Source: Streptomyces chumphonensis
GTDB lineage: Bacteria > Actinomycetota > Actinomycetes > Streptomycetales > Streptomycetaceae
NCBI RefSeq assembly: GCF_014779715.1
Contig: NZ_JACXYU010000012.1
Span: 88,108 to 152,107, forward strand
DNA: 64,000 nt
Reading direction: 5' to 3'
In this document: one piece after another, positions 58,401 through 64,000 of the stretch
Layout of the letters: every line of letters begins with the position of its first letter
Position numbering within the stretch: the stretch's first letter is position 1
Made by a program: the position numbers and the translations under genes
The notes under the pieces: generated by a model
What the model saw: the letters and a program-made list of their open reading frames with translations, nothing else
Database searches by the model: none
Told to the model about the DNA's origin: nothing

Positions 58401-60413
58401 ATGGCGGATCACGTACTCCTGGAAGCCGGGGATGACCTGGTGCGGCAGCTCTCGCACGAGCGAGAGGCCGTCAAGGCTGTCTTGGAACTGGTGTGGAATT
58501 CACTTGACGCTGACGCCAACAAGGTCGACGTGATCATCGAGCGAGCCGGTACCACGGGCGTGGACAAGATTGTCGTCAGTGACGATGGGGACGGCATCAC
58601 TCCGGAGAAGGCGTGGACTGCCTTCAGGCGAGTTGGAAACTCGAACAAGCGCGTAGGTGGCACAACTGACCGGCTCGGGCGCCCGCTCCACGGAAAGGCT
58701 GGCCGCGGGCGTCTGCGGGCCTTCGCCTTGGGCGACTCGACGCGCTGGACGAGCACGGCCCGCGCAACTGACGGCGCCATGATGCGTACCACCATTGAGT
58801 CGGACGTCCGTCGGCGAACGACGTGGACCATCGACTCACAGCCAGCAGCCGAGACGGATCGTTCGGGTACCAAGGTTGAGCTGTGGGGGAAACAGGCCAG
58901 CCACCTTAACAGGCTTCTGGAACCCAAGGCTGCCGCCCAGATCACGGCAGCTCTCGCCCCCTACCTGCTGACATGGCCAGATGTCCGGGTCACCTATGAC
59001 GGTCAGCGCATCGACCCGCAGACCCAGATCCAAGCCGAGGAATTCGAGGACCTCAGCTTCGACTACGAAGGACAAACGCACCCCTTCCATATCCGGCTGA
59101 TCCACTGGCGCACGGGAGCAGTGCGGACCATCGCTCTATGCGACGACGCCAGCGCCCCGGTGGAAAGCCTCGACGTCTCCGCTGAGCACGCTGACTTCTC
59201 CTACACTGCTTACGTTCTGTGGGCTCCCATGCCTCAGCACCGCAACGAAGTCCACCTCATCACGCTGGGCGGTGACACTCCCCTGGGGCCTCTGCTGCGC
59301 GTAACCCGCGAGTGGATCAGCACCCGGCTCGAAGAACGGCGACGACGCCAGCGCCGACAGCTCGTGGACCGGTGGATCGAAGAGGGCGTCTACCCCTATT
59401 CACGTCAAGCCATAGATGACCAGGCTCGCGCCGAGCAGGCGACGTTCGATTTGGTCGCCACCTCCATCAACCGCCACATCACCGGCGATCGGACGAAGAA
59501 GCGGCTCACGCTGTCACTGCTGCAGAACTCCCTGCGCCACAACCCTGACGAGATGGTGGAGATCCTGGAAAGGGTACTGAGTCTCAGCGGGGAAGACGTC
59601 AGTCACCTGCACGGCCTGCTTCAGCAGACCAGCCTGTCCAACATCATTCGCGCATCGTCCATCGTCACCTCGCGGCTGCAGTTCCTGACCGCTCTCGAGC
59701 ACCTCGTGTTCGACGTGGATACCTACGGCGTCGTCAAGGAACGCGACCACCTCCACAAGATCCTGCAACGCGAGCTGTGGGTGTTCGGCGAAGAGTTCAA
59801 CATGATGCGCAGCAGTGAGATCGGCCTGACCCGCATGCTGGAACACCACCGACGGGCAGTCGGCTGGGATCCGACCCCCGACGGACCCGTTCGCGTGGTC
59901 GACGGCAGCACCCGGCGGGTGGACCTGATGCTCTCTGCGGAAAGCCATGAACATGACCGTGTGCGGCACCTCGTGATCGAGCTCAAAGCCCCTTCCGTTG
60001 ACGCCGACCGTGACCAGGCGCTGCAGGTTGACGACTACATGCAGGCCGTACTGAACGAGCCCCGATTCGCCAACGTCGAAACGACCTGGGACTTCTACCT
60101 GGTCGTCCGCTCGGTCAAGGACAGGCTCAAGCCCTCTCTCCGCCAGGCTAACAAGCCCGAGGGCCTGTACAGCGAACCCACCCAATACGAGCACGCCAGC
60201 GTCCGAGTCTGGGTGCGCACCTGGTCCGAGATCCTGCGCGAAGCCAAGCAGCGGCTGGAGTTCGTCAAGAACGGCATCGACCACAACCCCTCCCTGGGGC
60301 AGGCCCTCGCCTACCTCCAGCACCGTCACGGCGACCTCATTCCCGATCAACTTCGCCAGCCGGCAGGCGTGCCCTCCCCGCGTGCTGGTACAGCACACCA
60401 CCCAGCCGTCTGA
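58401..60413 (+). CDS. GHKL ATPase fused to PD-(D/E)XK-like nuclease domain
   Basis: 670 aa. The N-terminal 200 residues are a GHKL (HSP90/MutL/MORC-type) ATPase: N-box E29, N33, D36 in LELVWNSLDADA; D-x-G-x-G at 61-65 (DDGDGI); and the glycine lid GRPLHGKAGRGRLRAFALG at 93-111. The middle is a long helical region with an Arg-rich stretch (LEERRRRQRRQLVDRW). The C-terminal ~170 residues include RRVDLML (D508), then VIELKAP (E527, K529), the D ... E-x-K pattern of PD-(D/E)XK nucleases, followed by QALQVDDYMQAV. Such ATPase-nuclease fusions are common in phage defence. Codon use is less GC-rich than in the left part of the window. Confidence 0.7.
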   Translation: MADHVLLEAGDDLVRQLSHEREAVKAVLELVWNSLDADANKVDVIIERAGTTGVDKIVVSDDGDGITPEKAWTAFRRVGNSNKRVGGTTDRLGRPLHGKAGRGRLRAFALGDSTRWTSTARATDGAMMRTTIESDVRRRTTWTIDSQPAAETDRSGTKVELWGKQASHLNRLLEPKAAAQITAALAPYLLTWPDVRVTYDGQRIDPQTQIQAEEFEDLSFDYEGQTHPFHIRLIHWRTGAVRTIALCDDASAPVESLDVSAEHADFSYTAYVLWAPMPQHRNEVHLITLGGDTPLGPLLRVTREWISTRLEERRRRQRRQLVDRWIEEGVYPYSRQAIDDQARAEQATFDLVATSINRHITGDRTKKRLTLSLLQNSLRHNPDEMVEILERVLSLSGEDVSHLHGLLQQTSLSNIIRASSIVTSRLQFLTALEHLVFDVDTYGVVKERDHLHKILQRELWVFGEEFNMMRSSEIGLTRMLEHHRRAVGWDPTPDGPVRVVDGSTRRVDLMLSAESHEHDRVRHLVIELKAPSVDADRDQALQVDDYMQAVLNEPRFANVETTWDFYLVVRSVKDRLKPSLRQANKPEGLYSEPTQYEHASVRVWVRTWSEILREAKQRLEFVKNGIDHNPSLGQALAYLQHRHGDLIPDQLRQPAGVPSPRAGTAHHPAV

Positions 60414-60425
60414 GGCAGCACCCCT

Positions 60426-60830
60426 ATGGTGCGGGGCCGCTCGGAGACCCAGCTGCGTCGCCGTGCCACCGCCCAGCCAATCTCGAGAGGGGTCGGCAGC
60501 GGGCCACTGAGAGAATCGAGCCGTCAGTACCCGCCCCGGACGGCGCCTACCGCGTACACCGCTGCAGCGGGGCCACTGAGCCGGAGGGGAGCAGAGCGTC
60601 ATGAAGTGGAGGGTGCTCAGCCAGAGGCGGCACGCGAATGGTCCTACGACGAACTCGCCGCTCGTAGCGGCCTGTCCCGCCGCACACTCATCGAGATCGA
60701 GCAGGGCCGAACCGTCGGCAGCCTCGCCACATGGCACGCCCTCGCCCACGCCTTCGACGCCCCTATCGATCAACTACTTGGACCTCTGTGCGCCGGGCAC
60801 GAACCGCCCACGCACGTCCACGGAGCCTGA
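60426..60830 (+). CDS. XRE-type helix-turn-helix protein, probably frameshifted
   Basis: The open frame is 134 aa, but only the last 65 residues look natural: a helix-turn-helix with WSYDELAARSGLSRRTLIEI and GSLATWHALAHAFDAPIDQL. The first 70 residues are low-complexity. In another frame an ATG at 60601 begins MKWRVLSQRRHA, the expected N-terminus of this type; joining it to REWSYDELAARS needs a one-base shift near 60632-60640. So this is either a broken gene or a sequencing error. It lies 13 bp after the GHKL-nuclease gene on the same strand and may regulate it. Confidence 0.5.
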   Translation: MVRGRSETQLRRRATAQPISRGVGSGPLRESSRQYPPRTAPTAYTAAAGPLSRRGAERHEVEGAQPEAAREWSYDELAARSGLSRRTLIEIEQGRTVGSLATWHALAHAFDAPIDQLLGPLCAGHEPPTHVHGA

Positions 60831-61169
60831 GGTCGGCCAGCACCGGCCCGTACACGGAAGCGTGAGAGCCACTCGACGAGTGAGCGAGCGGGGAACACCC
60901 GTCCGCCGCCTGCTGGTACCTCGACCTCACTGTCGGCGCATCCCTCCACGCACCGCTCGCGCAGTCTGTTCACGGCGCCGCGAGCACACCGCTTTCGAAC
61001 CTCAGTGCCGCATGCGGGCAGACGTTCACAGGTGATCACTGAACAGTAGGACCCGGCTCGCGCGCTTGGCCCAGCACCCCAACGCTAAGGGCGACCGTCT
61101 CGGCAAGCGACATCGCCGCACACGCTAAGGCGAGTCGCAGATGCAGCTGCCGAACAGCGAGGTAAGCCC
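60831..61169. other. 339-bp region, nothing recognised
   Basis: Short open frames on both strands, none convincing. A minus-strand frame ending near 61036 contains a hydrophobic stretch (HLRLALACAAMSLAETVALS) that could be part of a lost gene, but no start or family is visible. Confidence 0.3.
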
Positions 61170-61988
61170 ATGCCGAAAAAGCGCCGTAAGCCCCGAAAGC
61201 CCTTCCGCACCCCCAAAGGCGCCGCCGCGGCCCCTGCCCGTGGCCGCCCGTGGAGGGCACTGACGCCTCAGCCGGCGACCTGTGGGACGACTTCCTCAAC
61301 CACTATCCGCGACACCGACGCTGCCGCGGCAGCGGTGGAAGGAGGAGCACGCGTTGAGTGGTGGGCCAACACGGACGGTGCCCCCATGCGGCATCAGATG
61401 ATCGCCACCCAACGCGGCGCCACCGTGGAACAAGCCATCCTCCTGGACTTCTCGCTCGCAGCCGCCGTGAAGTGCGGGTGGCTGCAATCCGAGGACCGCG
61501 GCCGTACCCGGGACAGCGTGCTCGCCGAACTACAACAGCTCCACGACACCCTGCGCCCCTCTTTGGAAGCAGAAGTCCAAGCTGACCGCCCCGACTACCG
61601 AGCCAAGGGCTTGGAGGCCTTCGCCGAAGAAGACCCGCACGGCTACCCACGATTCGGATGGGGAGCCCGCTACGCCGTCTCCGAGGTGCGCCACTGGAAC
61701 GACACGTGTGACATCGCGGCCTGGAACATGGGTGTGCGCTTCGCCTTCCTGAGCCCCTCCACCGACCACGTGCCCGAACTCCACCCAGCAGCACTCCACG
61801 TGAAACTGCGGCTCCGTGGCGTGCCCCTCATCGTCTGCGACGCGTGCGAGTACCCCATCACCAGCCGGCCCCCTCGCTGGCCCGGGGGTGTGGGTAACCC
61901 TCATCACCGAAAGCGGCCCTCTCTGCACGGACCCCGGCCCAAGCGTGACGAAGGCCCCGCCCCACCCGTACTGGTACACCCACGATGA
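61170..61988 (+). CDS. Hypothetical protein, possibly frameshifted
   Basis: Open frame of 272 aa. It begins with a very basic segment MPKKRRKPRKPFRTPKG; residues about 65-230 look like a real soluble domain (VEWWANTDGAPMRHQMIATQ, FAEEDPHGYPRFGWGARYAV, VCDACEYPI). Between residues 30 and 60 the more protein-like reading (DLWDDFLNHYPRHRR) is in another frame, as is a plausible continuation near the end (VWVTLITESGPLCTD). This suggests a decayed or misread gene. No family recognised. Confidence 0.4.
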   Translation: MPKKRRKPRKPFRTPKGAAAAPARGRPWRALTPQPATCGTTSSTTIRDTDAAAAAVEGGARVEWWANTDGAPMRHQMIATQRGATVEQAILLDFSLAAAVKCGWLQSEDRGRTRDSVLAELQQLHDTLRPSLEAEVQADRPDYRAKGLEAFAEEDPHGYPRFGWGARYAVSEVRHWNDTCDIAAWNMGVRFAFLSPSTDHVPELHPAALHVKLRLRGVPLIVCDACEYPITSRPPRWPGGVGNPHHRKRPSLHGPRPKRDEGPAPPVLVHPR

Positions 61989-62272
61989 CGACCACTTCGG
62001 GCGCCCACATCGTCCACGTGACCAGGCCACCACGGCGACCGTCCCGTGAGACGCACAGAGGCCGGCACTGCCTGCGCCATTTCGGACCAGACTCGACGAC
62101 GCCACCCGGCGCTACGGACCCCCGGTCACCGCCCCCCGCAGCCCATCCCGCAAGGCACCACCGGACAGGACCAACAACCGCACCAACAAACCTCACACGG
62201 ACAGCACTTGCGCACCGGAGCACCCCCTCGCGTGCTCGCCGCAACCGCACTACGAGATGGGAAAGTTGCGCT

Positions 62273-64000
62273 GTGGATGTGACTGACGAACAGACGTCGC
62301 CAACCACCGTCGCCGCACTGGTCAGGCAGCGTTGGCAGTCCGTCCTGGACGAGGACGGACTCCTGGCGCGCTTCCGGGAGCCGGGATGGTCCTACCAGGA
62401 AGAAGTCCCTCGCCCCTGCCCCACGTGCGAGGCGACGCTGCACTCACTGCGCCGCCCCTACGAATCCGGCGGCCGCCAGTACCGCTACGTCGCCGTGGTG
62501 TGCCCGGCCTGCCCCCAGGCCTACACCCTGGCCGACCTGGGGGTGAAGACCTACGACAAGCTGACCGCTCCCCGCGAACCGCGCACGGGCGCGACCACCT
62601 CTCCCGTGACCCCACAACCGAAATCGACCGCTCCCAGCCCTCCTCCCCTCGCCACAACCACGACCGAACGGCCCGCGGAGCCTTGCCCGCCCGGCCCCAC
62701 CACCTCCGCGAAACGGCAGCCCGCGCATGTATGGCCGCCGCACCTCGCCCTCCCGGCCGATACCGAACAGCGCGCCCTGCTGTGGTGCAAAGTGACCGCC
62801 CCGGACTGGCGGCCGTCCAAGCAGATGCTGACAGCAGCCGAGGACATCCGCGTCATCGTCCCGGCCGGCCCCGACTTCGACGCACTGCGCACCTTCCTGG
62901 CCCAACACGACGTCCCGGTCCGCAGCGCAGACCACTGGACAGAGGCTGAGCAGGTCGGCACCGTCGGGGACCTGGGCGGCGCCACGGACCTGGTGGCCCT
63001 CACCGCCACTGCCGCACCGGCGGCAGGCCCGGCCGCCTACGCAGCCCGCGACGCCTTCGCCGCACAGTGGGACGCGCTGGCGGACCTGCCCGCGAACGAC
63101 GCGGCAACCCACGTTCCCGTGGCCGACCTGGTCCCCGAAGGCTGGCAGGAACTACTGCCGCACCCGACCTTCAACCCCGTCCAGGCCGCCGCCGTCCCCG
63201 CTGTCCTGGAAACCGACCAGCACCTGACGATCGTCGCACCCACCGGCGCGGGCAAGACCGCCATCGGCATGGTCGCAGCCCTCCAGACCCACACCCGGGG
63301 CCGCAAAGCGGCCTGGCTGGTGCCCCAGCGGTCCCTGACCGACGAACTCGACCGCGACCTGGAGACCTGGCGACGCGCCGGCCGCCGCGTCGTCCGCCTC
63401 ACCGGCGAGTACGCCGTCGACGCCGAACTCATCCGCACCGCGGACCTGTGGGTGGCCACCACCGAGAAGTTCGAGGCGATCAGCCGCACCGGCTCCCTGC
63501 GCGCCGCCCTCGCCGAAGTGGGCTGCCTGATCGTGGACGAGATCCACCTGCTCGGGGATCCCACCCGCGGCCCGGTCCTAGAAGCGCTCCTGGCCCGGGT
63601 CCGCGAAGACAGCGCCCAGGTCCGGATCGTGGGCCTGTCCGCCACCGTCGCCAACGCCGGGCAGGTCACCGACTGGCTGGGGGCGCGCCTCATCCGCTCA
63701 CCCTGGCGCCCGACACGCCTGACCTGGCAACTCCCTCTCCTGCCAGAGGCGGCCGAAGCCCCTGAATGGAACGTCCGCTCCCACGCCCGCACCGTCGAGG
63801 CTGTACGGATCGCCCGTGGCATCACCGAGACAGGAGGCAGCGTCCTGGTCTTCTGCGGCAGCAAACGAGGCGTGCGCGCCACGGCCCTCGCCCTGGCCGC
63901 CGACCGCGGAGTGTCCACCAAGGGCGCCGACCCTGACGACAGCGAACTCGTCGAGCGGCTGTGCACCCGCGCCGGCGTGCGCCTCCACTACCGCGACTGG
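62273..64000 (+). CDS. Ski2-like DExH helicase with N-terminal zinc ribbon (cut by window edge)
   Basis: The first 576 codons of a gene that runs off the right edge. Near residues 43-83 there are two Cys pairs (CPTC and CPAC), probably a zinc ribbon. A Pro/Thr-rich linker and a region of unknown fold follow (about 100-290). The helicase core then begins: Q-motif-like FNPVQAAAVP, motif I APTGAGKTA, motif II VDEIHLLGD, motif III GLSATVAN, and the start of RecA domain 2 with VLVFCGSKRG. DEIH plus SATVAN place it near Ski2/Hel308/Brr2 helicases. The GTG at 62273 (a second GTG at 62279) is the likely start. Context suggests a defence or DNA-processing role. Confidence 0.75.
   Translation, partial: MDVTDEQTSPTTVAALVRQRWQSVLDEDGLLARFREPGWSYQEEVPRPCPTCEATLHSLRRPYESGGRQYRYVAVVCPACPQAYTLADLGVKTYDKLTAPREPRTGATTSPVTPQPKSTAPSPPPLATTTTERPAEPCPPGPTTSAKRQPAHVWPPHLALPADTEQRALLWCKVTAPDWRPSKQMLTAAEDIRVIVPAGPDFDALRTFLAQHDVPVRSADHWTEAEQVGTVGDLGGATDLVALTATAAPAAGPAAYAARDAFAAQWDALADLPANDAATHVPVADLVPEGWQELLPHPTFNPVQAAAVPAVLETDQHLTIVAPTGAGKTAIGMVAALQTHTRGRKAAWLVPQRSLTDELDRDLETWRRAGRRVVRLTGEYAVDAELIRTADLWVATTEKFEAISRTGSLRAALAEVGCLIVDEIHLLGDPTRGPVLEALLARVREDSAQVRIVGLSATVANAGQVTDWLGARLIRSPWRPTRLTWQLPLLPEAAEAPEWNVRSHARTVEAVRIARGITETGGSVLVFCGSKRGVRATALALAADRGVSTKGADPDDSELVERLCTRAGVRLHYRDW

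Noticed and set aside
1..64000. CRISPR arrays, rRNA or tRNA genes
   Set aside because: No regularly spaced repeats or RNA gene signatures were noticed on reading; a dedicated scan was not possible.

Overview
The window is high-GC actinobacterial DNA, most likely from a Streptomyces or a close relative. The reasons are the base composition, frequent GTG and TTG starts, 4-nt stop/start overlaps between genes, a chaplin gene, a mycothiol-type DinB protein, a MurT/GatD pair and a bioB-bioA-bioD cluster divergent from bioF. I saw no tRNA, rRNA, CRISPR array or intact insertion sequence.

From the left edge to about 52.5 kb the window looks like ordinary chromosome. In order: the end of a YigZ/IMPACT gene and the sbcD-sbcC pair; a DUF885 peptidase; a divergent Lrp regulator and PLP lyase; an ACT-GNAT protein; a short chaplin and an SDR oxidoreductase; a GntR/UTRA regulator facing a ROK protein; purB with a GDSL hydrolase; two coupled CNNM-type membrane proteins; the biotin genes; a TetR regulator divergent from an ABC-2-like membrane protein; a CtaG-type factor; murT-gatD; a peptide deformylase; a TetR regulator divergent from an acyl-CoA dehydrogenase; a DctA-type symporter; a holin-like/DUF3618/DUF4235 operon; a Rieske protein; the coupled run DUF4178-DUF2617-DUF4247-DUF350-aminopropyltransferase; a semialdehyde dehydrogenase; a secreted endonuclease I; a gluconate-type regulator and its permease, split by a TetR-dehalogenase pair; a Nudix hydrolase, an SRPBCC protein and a second ABC-2-like protein; a decayed class IV aminotransferase; and a GDSL esterase, an AhpD-like protein, a peptidase E and a VOC protein.

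From about 53.3 kb to the right edge the character changes. Base composition is visibly less GC-rich, genes are of unknown type or broken, and strands and spacing are irregular. This accessory island carries a translationally coupled pair resembling the Streptomyces telomere proteins Tap and Tpg, a GHKL ATPase fused to a PD-(D/E)XK-like nuclease, and the first 576 codons of a Ski2-like DExH helicase with an N-terminal zinc ribbon. The Tap-like protein has what look like motifs A, B and C of a phi29-type protein-primed family B DNA polymerase, with both metal-binding aspartates kept. That is the most interesting observation here, because its partner resembles a terminal protein.

Several divergent promoters carry legible operators: a DasR-like palindrome on the -35 of the GntR gene, duplicated TetR boxes at 24.8 kb, alternating half-sites before the acyl-CoA dehydrogenase, and a FadR-type box inside the gluconate permease promoter. 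A perfect 54-bp palindrome with no loop lies between two divergent genes at 47.0 kb.
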